Assembly (NCBI GenBank): GCA_025454405.1
Contig: JALOON010000078.1
Coordinates: 1 to 51,907 of the forward strand
Origin: Oscillatoriaceae cyanobacterium Prado104
Lineage (GTDB): Bacteria; Cyanobacteriota; Cyanobacteriia; Cyanobacteriales; Microcoleaceae
Length of the DNA: 51,907 bases
Reading direction: 5' to 3'
The translations under genes and the position numbers were made by a program. Position 1 is the stretch's first letter; each line of letters starts with the position of its first letter. Of this stretch, positions 43,175-51,409 are shown one piece after another. The notes under the pieces are model-generated. The model was not told the origin of the DNA and did not search any database. It was given only the letters and a program-made list of their open reading frames with translations.

Positions 43175-43431
43175 GAGTTTTATTTTATCTTAGGCACTTT
43201 TTACATTATCTTAACCGGGCGATCGAAGCGGAGGGGATCGAACCGTTAAATGATTTGTCCGAGACTGACGCACATACTATATACACATTAGTTACCATAA
43301 GTTATTATTATACTTAGTATGCCCAGTTACTTTTTGCGTGCCGGACTGCGACAACAATGCTTTTCAGAGTAAAACGAAGCTGTCGTACCCGCACGGCAGC
43401 AATATTCTCAATCAGCTTGTTTGTCGGTTAA

Positions 43432-44040
43432 TCAACCTTCTTGCAACAATATTTGCCCCAACCAAACTGACCATACCGAACTCAGAATAAGCACAACTAT
43501 TCCTAAGGGCGGTACGAGGCTGAGAAATCCCATACCCAATCCAAGATAGCTCAACAATTTCGGCAGTCGATCGCTCTTGAGTGCCGACCAACTTACTAAC
43601 AAAAACCAGAAGCCATCAAGGATAATTGTAGCTATTGCCAACAAGCCAATGATGCTATGGAGTCGATCGCCCGCAGTAAATGCGCCTGCGGCACCAGCAG
43701 CGACCTGAAAAATTGCATAAAGACTCAATGCAGCATTGGCAACCAAACAGACAACTGAGGAGCAGCCAAAAACAGTTGCAACTAATATCAATTGGGGAGT
43801 GCAGTCGTGCAAACGGTTGTAGAAAGCTAAAATTAGCACGCCCGAAATTGCAGCAGCAACCAACTTCAAGAAGTCTTGGGCAAGCAGCGGTGCCGGATTG
43901 TGGATTGCCAAATCTACCAATTTACTGGGGTCTGCAAGTGCAGGAAGTCCGATCGCAAAAACCGCTACCATCAGAGTTGTTACTGCTACAGCAGCATTGA
44001 TAAATGCAGCGATACCGCAGAGTTTTTGAATGTTAGGCAT
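43432..44040 (-). CDS. Small multipass membrane protein (DUF4386-like)
   Basis: The 202-residue protein has five or six hydrophobic helices and little loop. The N-terminal MPNIQKLCGIAAFINAAVAV, a central FYNRLHDCTPQLILVATVFG, and the C-terminal YLGLGMGFLSLVPPLG fit DUF4386-type proteins, whose role is unknown. It stands alone. The upstream 580 bp hold an imperfect direct duplication (44081-44216). Conserved catalytic residues are not apparent. Confidence 0.75.
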   Translation of the reverse strand: MPNIQKLCGIAAFINAAVAVTTLMVAVFAIGLPALADPSKLVDLAIHNPAPLLAQDFLKLVAAAISGVLILAFYNRLHDCTPQLILVATVFGCSSVVCLVANAALSLYAIFQVAAGAAGAFTAGDRLHSIIGLLAIATIILDGFWFLLVSWSALKSDRLPKLLSYLGLGMGFLSLVPPLGIVVLILSSVWSVWLGQILLQEG

Positions 44041-44080
44041 ATCGTCGGAATCAGAAGAGCGATCGACAAGGTACTCGACC

Positions 44081-44216
44081 GCTCGGTTACAATAGTCCCA
44101 GGAAAAATCGAATCAATCTGAGAAAATCGTAGATTGTTTGCGGGAACATCCACACGGAACTTTAGCGATCGGTTACAATAGCCCAAGGAAAAATGAAATC
44201 AATTTGGGAAAACGGA
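44081..44216. repeat. Imperfect direct duplication (~50 bp, 86-bp offset)
   Basis: The segment from ggttacaatagtcccagg at 44085 recurs from ggttacaatagcccaagg at 44171, with the following aaaaat-gaatcaat-tgagaaaa-cg shared. The duplication lies between the divergent DUF4386-like and GerMN genes, so regulatory sequence may have been copied. No gene was found in 44217-44600. Confidence 0.75.
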
Positions 44217-44621
44217 ACAATCAAAATTTTGTAAAGGTGCCTCACCGGCCATTTTTTCAAATGCTTCCTTGCCAAGGTTCGCGAGTCGGAATTAAATTTT
44301 TGTTAACCGACTGTGTAAAGCAACAGGGCCAAGTTGTAGCAAAAACGAGCATAGCCTGAGTATCGCGCTATCTGGGAACGTTCTGAGTTATGGCGCAAGC
44401 CAGCGGCGCGATCGAAGAAAAGTTGACATCCTCTCCTGCTGATGAATATATCCTCAATTGTACCGATGCTCGGAGGAATTTTGGAGGCCTCAAAGATGAC
44501 TCTAACGGCGGACAAACATCTACTGGTAATTTCTGTGATGTCCGTAAAAAACCGCAAAACCGCTACCTAGTTTCGACTCCTCACCGTCCCAAGCAATCTA
44601 TGTGCAAGGAGAATTTTGATT

Positions 44622-45428
44622 ATGAAAGATGGACAAGAAGAAGTACGCCGCCCTCCCACAGCCCTAATTGCCGGTGTTTGCGGGCTGGTTGTAGCAACAG
44701 GAGGGGGCATAGCCTGGTGGGCGACGAACCGTTCGCCAATCCCAGCAGATACCCAGTCTGCTGCTCCCCCCATCGCCCCCGCACTGTCCCCAAGTCCTGC
44801 GGACTCTCCAGCGGTGATTATCCCCGTACCCCCTCCCACTCCTGTCCCAACGCCGCAGGCTCAGGTGTCGCCAACTCAGGTGCCGTCAACTCAAGTGCCG
44901 CCAACTCAGGCACCGCAGGCTCAAGTGCCGCAGGCTCAAGTGCCACAAACCGTGAAGCCGCAGTCACCGCAGCCAAAGTCCGCCCAGTCGGCGGACACCA
45001 AGACTGTCCAAGTGTATTGGGTTAAAGACGCGGGCGACAGGTTGCAGGTAGTTGCCAGCAAAGTAGCGCTCCCACAAACTGATAAACCCGATGCCACTTT
45101 AAAGGCTGCCTTTAACAATTTGTTGGCAGGGCCCAAGGACGCAAATGTTTCGAGCGAAATTCCTCAGGGGACAAAACTTCGGAGTTTGAGCGTCAAGAAT
45201 GACAGCGTTTATGTCGATTTGTCGGCAGAGTTTACTTCCGGGGGAGGGAGCAATTCGATGACGGGTAGGTTGGGGCAAATTGTTTACACGGCTACCAGTT
45301 TAAAACCCGATGCCAAGGTTTGGATTTCGGTGGAAGGGAAGCCTTTAGAACTTTTGGGCGGCGAAGGGTTGGAAGTGGCTCAACCGAGTACGCGCCAAAC
45401 TTTTGACAAAAATTTTCCGCTCCAGTGA
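44622..45428 (+). CDS. GerMN-domain protein with a Pro-rich linker
   Basis: From the ATG at 44622, 10 bp after a clear aaggag at 44606-44611, the protein has 268 residues. It has an N-terminal membrane helix (PPTALIAGVCGLVVATGGG), so it is anchored with the rest in the periplasm. A Pro/Gln-rich linker follows, with 5-residue repeats (TQVPS, TQVPP, TQAPQ, AQVPQ) encoded by 15-bp DNA units at about 44866-44951. The C-terminal GerMN domain has VQVYWVKD at its start, LLAGPKDA and SVYVDLSAEF. The domain is common in cyanobacteria outside sporulation; a cell-envelope role is likely but unproven. Confidence 0.88.
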   Translation: MKDGQEEVRRPPTALIAGVCGLVVATGGGIAWWATNRSPIPADTQSAAPPIAPALSPSPADSPAVIIPVPPPTPVPTPQAQVSPTQVPSTQVPPTQAPQAQVPQAQVPQTVKPQSPQPKSAQSADTKTVQVYWVKDAGDRLQVVASKVALPQTDKPDATLKAAFNNLLAGPKDANVSSEIPQGTKLRSLSVKNDSVYVDLSAEFTSGGGSNSMTGRLGQIVYTATSLKPDAKVWISVEGKPLELLGGEGLEVAQPSTRQTFDKNFPLQ

Positions 45429-45493
45429 TTTTTAGTCAATCCTAGAAAAATAGGGAGTTGAGACCGATGGCCGAGGGCTAGCAGAGGGTTGAC

Positions 45494-45841
45494 TTACTGT
45501 TTTAAGCTAAATGCGCGAAAATGGCGGGCTTGCTGTTCGATTCGGGTGGCAAGCCGATCGCACACCATAGTACACAGATCGAAAATTAACTCATCCTCCA
45601 CTCGGTAATAAGCCGAAGTACCTTCACTCCTGCGAGTGAGGATGCCAGCTTGGAGCATGAGTTTCAGGTGCTTGGAAACATTGGCTTGACTGGTTTGAGT
45701 AGCGTCCACCAATTCTTGGACGCATTTTTCGCCGTCGCGAAGCAAGTTCAAAATGCGCAAGCGCATCGGCTCGCTCAATATACTGAAATACTCAGCGACT
45801 TGTTGCACAACCTCTTGCGGGACAGGCTGGGATGACTTCAT
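45494..45841 (-). CDS. ArsR/SmtB-family transcriptional regulator
   Basis: The 115-residue protein (start at 45841, MKSSQPVPQEVV) is a single winged helix-turn-helix. The core is SEPMRLRILNLL, the recognition helix QTSQANVSKHLKLM, and the wing SEGTSAYYRV. The C-terminal helix carries DLCTMVCDRL, a Cys-x3-Cys pair that could sense metal or redox state; the classic ELCVC site is replaced by KCVQEL. A longer frame from 45880 lacks support. Convergent with the GerMN gene and 28 bp from accB, on the accB strand but after it. Confidence 0.88.
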   Translation of the reverse strand: MKSSQPVPQEVVQQVAEYFSILSEPMRLRILNLLRDGEKCVQELVDATQTSQANVSKHLKLMLQAGILTRRSEGTSAYYRVEDELIFDLCTMVCDRLATRIEQQARHFRAFSLKQ

Positions 45842-45909
45842 CAAACTCACCTGAGAGAACTGATCTCGAAATATTAGCATTTATTCTGTTTATAACAATA
45901 AAGTAATCT

Positions 45910-46458
45910 TCAATCCGGATCGATCCGCATCAAAACTTGACCGTACTCTACAGGTTCGCCGTTCTGCACCAAAATCTCCACGATCTGACCGGATACCTCA
46001 GCCTCAATGTCGTTCATCAACTTCATTGCTTCAATAATGCAGACTGTTTGGTTGACCTTGATCCGATCGCCCACTGCTACAAAAGGCGGTTCGTCCGGAG
46101 CGGGGGCGCGATAAAAAGTTCCTACCATCGGCGAAATAATCGGCACCAATTTCGCATCGTTAGGGGCTGGCGCGGGGGCTGGCGCGGTTGGGGTGGTGGC
46201 GGGGGCGGTGGGTTGCGTTCCCGGACTTTGGGTTGCAGCAGCCGGTAGCGCTTCGGGAGTCCCTGCTGCGGTGAGAGTTGTCAGGGATGGGACAGCAGCA
46301 ATCGCCCGATCGCCCGCTAGCTGGATTTCTGGTACGCTGGCTCGATCGCCCTTGCGTACCGACAGTTCAAACTCCCCGCTTTTTAAGGTTAGTTCGGAAA
46401 TACCTGTCTGGTCTAAAACGCTCAGCAGTTCGCAAAGCTGGTTTAAGTCTAGTTGCAC
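45910..46458 (-). CDS. accB: Biotin carboxyl carrier protein of acetyl-CoA carboxylase
   Basis: The 182-residue protein carries biotin on the carboxylase that makes malonyl-CoA, the first step of fatty acid synthesis. The C-terminal biotinyl domain has SPMVGTFYRAP and EAMKLMN, with biotin on Lys146. The N-terminal half includes MQLDLNQLCELLSVLDQ and a Pro/Ala-rich mobile linker (APAPAP, TAPATTP). Length is normal. It lies downstream of efp on the same strand, the usual cyanobacterial order, but here 359 bp of repeats separate them, so accB may have its own promoter. Confidence 0.96.
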   Translation of the reverse strand: MQLDLNQLCELLSVLDQTGISELTLKSGEFELSVRKGDRASVPEIQLAGDRAIAAVPSLTTLTAAGTPEALPAAATQSPGTQPTAPATTPTAPAPAPAPNDAKLVPIISPMVGTFYRAPAPDEPPFVAVGDRIKVNQTVCIIEAMKLMNDIEAEVSGQIVEILVQNGEPVEYGQVLMRIDPD

Positions 46459-46817
46459 AGCAGATTCAAGGGTAATTAAACAGTTGACACGAAGGAAGGA
46501 AGAAGGAAGAAAGAGGAAGGAAGAAGGAAGAAGGAAGAAGGAAGAAGGAAGAAGGGAGAAGGAAGAGTTGACGACCTAAAAGCGATCTACAATCCCGCGA
46601 TCGAACAATCTCAAATCTTAAATCTCAAATCTCAAATCTCAAATCTCCCTGACTGTTGACAGTTGAAGGCGAGGTTTTTGCGCAGTCGATGGTTGAAGGC
46701 CGGGTTTTTTACACAGTTGACAGTTGACTCTTGACGATTGGCAACTGTCTGCTGTCGGCTGTCCGCTGTTGCGAGACCGTGAATCGGCTGCAATTTCCCG
46801 TCTTTGCTGTCAGAATA
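46459..46817. repeat. Repeat-filled gap between efp and accB
   Basis: gaaggaagaaggaagaagg runs (46490-46565), five cttaaatctcaaatct-type 8-bp steps (46612-46645), and cagttgacagttgactcttg plus a GTTGAAGGC-GGTTTTT pair (46660-46740). There is no gene. Confidence 0.75.
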
Positions 46818-47375
46818 TTACTCCCGACCGAGGTACTTGTCGTCGCGAGTATCGATCCGAATCCGTTCTCCGATCGAAATAAATAGAGGCACCATAATCT
46901 GAGCGCCCGTAGAGACGATCGCGGGTTTGCTGCCGCCGGTGGCAGTGTCTCCTTTAACTCCCGGATCGGTTTGGATCACTTCCAAAACCACAGAGTTGGG
47001 CAATTCCACTTCCAGCACTTGGTCGTTCCAGCGCAGGATGCTGACCTCCATCCCTTCGGTAAGGTATTTTACCCGATCGCCGATTTGGCTGGCACTGAGG
47101 CGGCTTTCTTCGTAAGTTTCCATATCCATAAAGACGAACTGGTCGCCTTCTTTATAGGTATGCTGCATGGTGCTTTTTTCCAGATTGGCTTGAGGCACCG
47201 TCTCCCCAGCCCGGAAGGTTTGCTCGACTACGTTTCCGGTTTGAACGTTTTTTAATTTAGTCCGCACAAAAGCCGAACCCTTTCCTGGTTTGACGTGGAG
47301 GAATTCAACTACGCGCCACACGCCGTTATTCCATTCAATTGAAACACCTGGTCGAAAATCGTTACTGGATATCAT
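46818..47375 (-). CDS. efp: Translation elongation factor P
   Basis: The 185-residue protein starts at the ATG at 47375 (MISSNDFRPGVSIEW). EF-P binds ribosomes stalled on poly-Pro stretches and promotes peptide-bond formation. The KOW-like N-domain has the tip loop VKPGKGSAF, with Lys32 at the position modified in other bacteria, and two OB domains follow (for example TYEESRLSASQIGD and GERIRIDTRDDKYLGRE). A 10-residue upstream extension from 47405 is rejected. Several Pro-rich proteins in this window (GerMN, TPR-CHAT, caspase-like) could be its clients, by inference. Confidence 0.97.
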   Translation of the reverse strand: MISSNDFRPGVSIEWNNGVWRVVEFLHVKPGKGSAFVRTKLKNVQTGNVVEQTFRAGETVPQANLEKSTMQHTYKEGDQFVFMDMETYEESRLSASQIGDRVKYLTEGMEVSILRWNDQVLEVELPNSVVLEVIQTDPGVKGDTATGGSKPAIVSTGAQIMVPLFISIGERIRIDTRDDKYLGRE

Positions 47376-48033
47376 ATAAATTTTTGCAGGCAATCCCGCC
47401 ACCAAAGGGCGCGGGGGAAGTACAGTTAGCTTCTAGCCGCAGCCGATCGGGCGGCATCAAAAAACAATTGGCATTTTATTTTACCGTTCCAAGGGCGAGA
47501 AACTTTAACTAAATTTCAGAGCGAGGGCGATCGGCGATCGACGCACTGCTGTCTTAAGAGCTTTGTGCGAGACTCGACTGCGCATCCCAGGCTTTTACCA
47601 GCAGGGTCTAATTGCACGGCAAATTGCCAGCACGCAGAGGTGGCAAGTCAAATTCCCCTTTCAGGATGCGACTGGGCGAACCAAGCTTCTCAGCCGCGGC
47701 CGTAAGAATTTCAGCCCACTCCCGGCGGGCTTGATAGCTGCAGGCGTTTGACAGAATTCAGATTGCACCCTGCATTATTGCCGATCGGAAAATGGGGTGC
47801 AGTGTAGCCCAGGGGCTGCGCAGCCCAGAGCAGCCCGCAACAAAGAGCTAATTTTATTTGCAGACATCGCTATTGCCACTGCTTGTGTTTTTAGAAGCTA
47901 GCAAACAGATCGCCCTTTGCAGGACTGCTTGAGAATGCGAGGATTTTTTTACTTTTTTTGCGATCGCACTCTTTGTGTGGATGCGATTATTAAATAATAT
48001 CTTGTAATTTAGATAACCAAATGCCTGACATAG
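47376..48033. other. 658-bp gene-free region upstream of efp
   Basis: No convincing gene. A 62-codon plus-strand frame at 47563-47751 has no family features or Shine-Dalgarno. A ggggctgcgcagcccagagcagccc palindrome-like stretch lies at 47812-47835. The 47376-47560 part presumably holds the efp promoter. Confidence 0.45.
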
Positions 48034-48372
48034 TTAAAGTTGTAAATTTTCAAGTGTATTTATCCATTGATTAAAATGAGGGCATTTACTGCGAATATTA
48101 TCCAAGCCGATACTTTTCACTATCGTTAAACCATCAGATATTTTACTATATCTTGGTATGGCTTGAATAATTCTCTTGGATGGGGCTGTAGTTTTTCCTT
48201 GATTAATTAATTCGGGAGACTCATACCCTTCACATTCTTTAACTAATTGCCCGATTGCTTCTTCATATCCTGGAAAAATATTATTTAATTGAGATGGATC
48301 ATATTCACTCAGGAAATCCCTAATAAATGTTTCTTCTGTCTGTCCTTCAGCAATTATATGCAACCTAATCAT
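48034..48372 (-). CDS. DUF4276-family protein with an internal deletion
   Basis: Only 112 residues are encoded, while the family is usually about 200. The N-terminus MIRLHIIAEGQTEETFI matches the family start, and from NNIFPGYEEAIGQL to the end (GLDNIRSKCPHFNQWI) matches the family C-terminus, including the SPELIN and TAPSKRII motifs. The middle, with most of the Toprim-like acidic residues, is missing, so about 90-100 residues appear to have been lost in frame. The start overlaps the ATPase stop as ATGA. The product is probably catalytically dead. In intact pairs the DUF4276 protein is likely the nuclease-type effector of the ATPase. Confidence 0.75.
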   Translation of the reverse strand: MIRLHIIAEGQTEETFIRDFLSEYDPSQLNNIFPGYEEAIGQLVKECEGYESPELINQGKTTAPSKRIIQAIPRYSKISDGLTIVKSIGLDNIRSKCPHFNQWINTLENLQL

Positions 48373-49475
48373 TTACTGGGTCTGCCTCCAATAACATTTT
48401 TTTGCCAAAGTTCTGACAGCAAATAATCTTCCAACCATTCTTGTAATTTTTGGGAGTCTAACCTGTGAAATAAAGATTCTCTTTCTCGACGTTCTACAAC
48501 AATAATATCTTCGGCTTCAAAACAATCGATTAAAGTTGTCGATTGAGTTGCTAAAATAATTTGAGTGCGGTGAGAAATGCTCTGCATTAATTCGGCAATA
48601 ATATTAATTGCATAAGGGTGCAATCCCAGTTCTGGTTCGTCGAGAACAATTACATCTGGAAGTTCTTTTTCTGGCTGTAAAAGCAAGGCTATTAGTGAGA
48701 TTGCTCTTAAAGTTCCATCTGACGCTTGATGAGAACCGAAAATCAGATCTGTGTTGTATTCTCGCCATTGTAAAATTACGCTATTGCCAACAGGTTCTAA
48801 AACAAAATCAGCAAAGAAAGGAGCGATTTGTCGGATTGTTGCGACAATTCTCAAATAATATTTAGGTTCGTACTCGCGCAGTCTCCAGAGAAAAGGAGCT
48901 AAATTAGCAGCATCTTCTTTAAGATATCTATTGTCATTGATGTCCCATCTTCTTTTGATTCTTGCTGTATCTGAAGTGTTGTGAAATTGATAAACCACAC
49001 AATCTTTTTGAATTAAACTTAAAATTACTCTAGCAGTTTTATCGCCTCGATCGGCTCGTTCGATTAATCTAGATTCTCGATGTCCTGAATCAAGAGATAT
49101 CCAATCCGCTAAAGAATCGCGATCGGAGCTAGAAAAGCGATACTTTTCTTCGGCAAAAATCAACGTGTCTGCCGCAGCATGAAATAGCCTCATGAAATAA
49201 TCATTTCTACCTGAATTTATTTCAAAATTTAATTCAGCTTTTATTTGAGAGGTCACTTCAGAACCATCAAACAAAAACGAATTGGCTCCTCCAGATTGAG
49301 CGACAAAAAGTTGCATCTGACCGGGATTTTGCAAACTCCATCTCAATAATTTAAAAAACGAGATAAGATTAGACTTTCCGGCTCCATTGGCTCCAATTAA
49401 AATATTGATGTTTTTTAATTCAATGCTGAGATTTTTGATTGATTTATAGCCTTGAATTTCTAATTTTTTTAGCAT
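48369..49475 (-). CDS. AAA/SMC-like ATPase (OLD/RloA-type)
   Basis: The 368-residue cytoplasmic ATPase has the Walker A motif GANGAGKS (about 32-39), the ABC/SMC-type signature QASDGTLR, and Walker B VIVLDEPELGLHP. QIILATQST acts as the switch region with the conserved Gln/Ser. The C-terminal EDIIVVER is typical of AAA_21 ATPases that pair with Toprim or DUF4276 effectors, as in OLD-like, PARIS-like and AbiL-like anti-phage systems. It overlaps the next gene by 4 bp. Its own domains look complete, so only the partner is damaged. The defence role is inferred from architecture. Confidence 0.87.
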   Translation of the reverse strand: MLKKLEIQGYKSIKNLSIELKNINILIGANGAGKSNLISFFKLLRWSLQNPGQMQLFVAQSGGANSFLFDGSEVTSQIKAELNFEINSGRNDYFMRLFHAAADTLIFAEEKYRFSSSDRDSLADWISLDSGHRESRLIERADRGDKTARVILSLIQKDCVVYQFHNTSDTARIKRRWDINDNRYLKEDAANLAPFLWRLREYEPKYYLRIVATIRQIAPFFADFVLEPVGNSVILQWREYNTDLIFGSHQASDGTLRAISLIALLLQPEKELPDVIVLDEPELGLHPYAINIIAELMQSISHRTQIILATQSTTLIDCFEAEDIIVVERRERESLFHRLDSQKLQEWLEDYLLSELWQKNVIGGRPSK

Positions 49476-49745
49476 ATAAATTATTCTCGCCTTTTAAGGC
49501 TTTTCGTCCTGCTTTGCGTTTTTTGCGATCGAATTCTTTTATTGTATTGTCGGTTGCGGCGATAGATTCTGGATATTCGAGCCGATCGAGCAGTTTTTGT
49601 TACGCTAGTCCATTTCGGACAACTACCTCAGTTTACCATTTACTACAAGCACGAGCGGTTGCTGAGTCTCTTTAGTACGCTAAATGTACTGTATCATTCT
49701 TGTAACGGCTGTGGGAAGATAGGAAAGTCAATAAAAGTTAAAGTT

Positions 49746-50873
49746 ATGTTGCATTGGTCTAATTTTGCGATCGATACCTGCAAGCGCTGGGTCAAAACCG
49801 TTGCTTTAGCAATCCTGCTGTTCGCTCTCGGACTCGGTTTCAGTTCGGTTGCCTGCGCTGCCAAACGCCCCAGCAGTATGCCTGCCGGTAATGCGATTAC
49901 GGACGGCGGCGCGCTGCTGCGCTACGCTTTACCCATTGACAATCAGACAGTACGCGAGTTGCAGACCAGTCTTGAAGATATTAGCAACCACATTCGGGCA
50001 AAACGCTGGGGGCCGATTAGCAGCGATGTCAGCAAGGCTTCGAGAATTCTCAACCAACGGGAGTCGGAGATTTTAAAGAGTATTCCCGAGGCGCAACAGG
50101 CGAAAGCTGAAACGCTACTGGCACAAACCAAGGAAGAAACTTCTCAACTGCAAACAGCGGTTGAAGCTAAAAACAGGGAAAAAGTCATTGAATTGCAAGC
50201 CGATGTACTCGCATGGGTGGGAGAACTTGAAGAGTTGATGGTAGCAGAGTTTCCCTATAAAGTGCCTGCAAAGTATGCTAATTTGCCTCAACTTCAAGGT
50301 CGGGCTACTGTATTGGTAGAAACTGAAAAGGGACAAATTACTATGGTGGTTGACGGCTACAGCGCACCGCTAACGGCAGGTAATTTTGTGGATTTGGTCG
50401 ATCGAGGTTTTTATGACGGTTTGCCGTTTATTCGTTCTGAGGAATCCTACGTGCTGCAAACGGGAGACCCCGCCGGCCCGGAAGTGGGTTTTCTTGACCC
50501 CGCTACTAACAAATACCGCAATGTACCGCTAGAAGTGCTCGTTCGGGGAGATAAAGAACCTACCTACGGCATTACTTTAGAAGATGCGGGACGCTACCGC
50601 GATTTGCCTGTTTTACCTTTTTCGGCTTTCGGCGCTGTGGCGATGGCGAGGGCGGAATCTGAACCGGACAGCGGTTCTTCTCAGTTTTTCTTCTTCTTGT
50701 TTGAACCGGAACTGACTCCGGCCGGTCTGAATTTGCTCGACGGTCGCTATGCTGTGTTTGGTTACGTGACTGAGGGTAAAGAGGTTTTGGAAAAACTGAA
50801 GCAGGGAGACAAGATTGTATCTGCTAAGGTAATTAAAGGAGCAGAGAATTTGGTGCTACCTCAAGCCGCTTAA
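49746..50873 (+). CDS. Thylakoid-lumen cyclophilin-type peptidyl-prolyl isomerase (TLP40/CYP38-like)
   Basis: From the ATG at 49746 the product has 375 residues. A signal peptide (VKTVALAILLFALGLGFSSVACA) targets it across the membrane, most likely to the thylakoid lumen. The helical N-terminal region (about 45-165, with a leucine-repeat pattern) precedes a cyclophilin domain (about 185-370) with GNFVDLVDRGFYDGL and ending GYVTEGKEVLEKL. This is the plan of plant CYP38/TLP40 and its cyanobacterial homologues, which help assemble photosystem II. The canonical catalytic Arg/Gln positions are partly changed (SSQFFFFLF instead of GSQFFI), so isomerase activity may be low. A longer start at 49659 lacks support. 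Confidence 0.92.
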   Translation: MLHWSNFAIDTCKRWVKTVALAILLFALGLGFSSVACAAKRPSSMPAGNAITDGGALLRYALPIDNQTVRELQTSLEDISNHIRAKRWGPISSDVSKASRILNQRESEILKSIPEAQQAKAETLLAQTKEETSQLQTAVEAKNREKVIELQADVLAWVGELEELMVAEFPYKVPAKYANLPQLQGRATVLVETEKGQITMVVDGYSAPLTAGNFVDLVDRGFYDGLPFIRSEESYVLQTGDPAGPEVGFLDPATNKYRNVPLEVLVRGDKEPTYGITLEDAGRYRDLPVLPFSAFGAVAMARAESEPDSGSSQFFFFLFEPELTPAGLNLLDGRYAVFGYVTEGKEVLEKLKQGDKIVSAKVIKGAENLVLPQAA

Positions 50874-50897
50874 TTAGGATTGATGCGCGGGCAGTCA

Positions 50898-50957
50898 AAA
50901 ACCGGGTTTTTTGCGAAAATACTTCGTTGTAGCTAGCAGATTCGGTAAAAACCCGGT
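50898..50957. repeat. AACCGGG...CCCGGT family repeat
   Basis: aaaccgggttttttgcg at the left and gtaaaaacccggt at the right flank acttcgttgtagc. It is closest to the copy at 5456-5518 (shared gcgaaaatacttcgtt). It lies downstream of the cyclophilin gene, 24 bp after its stop codon, and may act as terminator. Confidence 0.7.
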
Positions 50958-51091
50958 GGCTCCACCGTTGATGGGTAAATTGTATTTTAAGTTCAGTAGT
51001 TACTACTGCTGGAAAACTTAAAATTTAAAATTCAAACATCCCTGCCCGCTGTCAAAAATCTGAAAATTAAAATGGTAACTATATCATAAAT

Positions 51092-51406
51092 ATGGCAATA
51101 TTACAATTTTTATTGATAATTAGTTTGGGTGGATTTATTGGATTGGCAATCGCCAAAAACCAACAGGAAAGCAACTACAAACGGCAGTTAGATGAGGCTT
51201 TTTATCGGTTGTTGGAAACTCAAAACAGCCAGGTTTCGCTGATTCAACTTGCTGCGAGCGCTAGGGTGGAGGCTCAAGTTGCCCAGCAGTATTTAGACAG
51301 ACAAGTCAAGATTTTTTCGGCGGTTCCGGAGGTAGATGAGGAAGGAGATACTTTTTACAGGTTTCCAAAGTTGCGCTTGCCGCCGAGTTCGAGGCAGGAA
51401 TGGTAA
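51092..51406 (+). CDS. Small membrane-anchored protein, unknown
   Basis: The 104-residue protein has an N-terminal membrane helix (MAILQFLLIISLGGFIGLAIA) and a soluble, helical remainder with LLETQNSQVSLIQLAASA and the repeated VAQQYLDRQV. The C-terminus has a short strand-like DTFYRFPKLRLPPS. The part after the helix, ending with a small winged-like pattern, resembles membrane-tethered regulators but is not assigned to a family. The start at 51092 follows an AT-rich stretch without a clear Shine-Dalgarno. A tandem array begins just after its stop. Confidence 0.72.
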   Translation: MAILQFLLIISLGGFIGLAIAKNQQESNYKRQLDEAFYRLLETQNSQVSLIQLAASARVEAQVAQQYLDRQVKIFSAVPEVDEEGDTFYRFPKLRLPPSSRQEW

Positions 51407-51409
51407 TTT

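Noticed and set aside
43220..43260. Possible tRNA T-arm (ggatcgaacc on the plus strand)
   Set aside because: The flanking bases do not pair as a T-stem and no acceptor or anticodon arm can be built around it.
44390..45025. 211-codon plus-strand frame overlapping the GerMN gene
   Set aside because: It is a shadow of the Pro-rich coding sequence; the GerMN frame has the Shine-Dalgarno, membrane helix and recognised domain.
47563..47751. 62-codon frame upstream of efp
   Set aside because: No family features, no Shine-Dalgarno, and composition like random sequence.
49444..49612. Minus-strand peptide-like frame (LEYPESIAATDNTIKEFD and a Lys/Arg-rich tail) just before the ATPase gene
   Set aside because: It reads like a gene remnant, but it has no start codon and overlaps the ATPase start; without a database match it cannot be supported.
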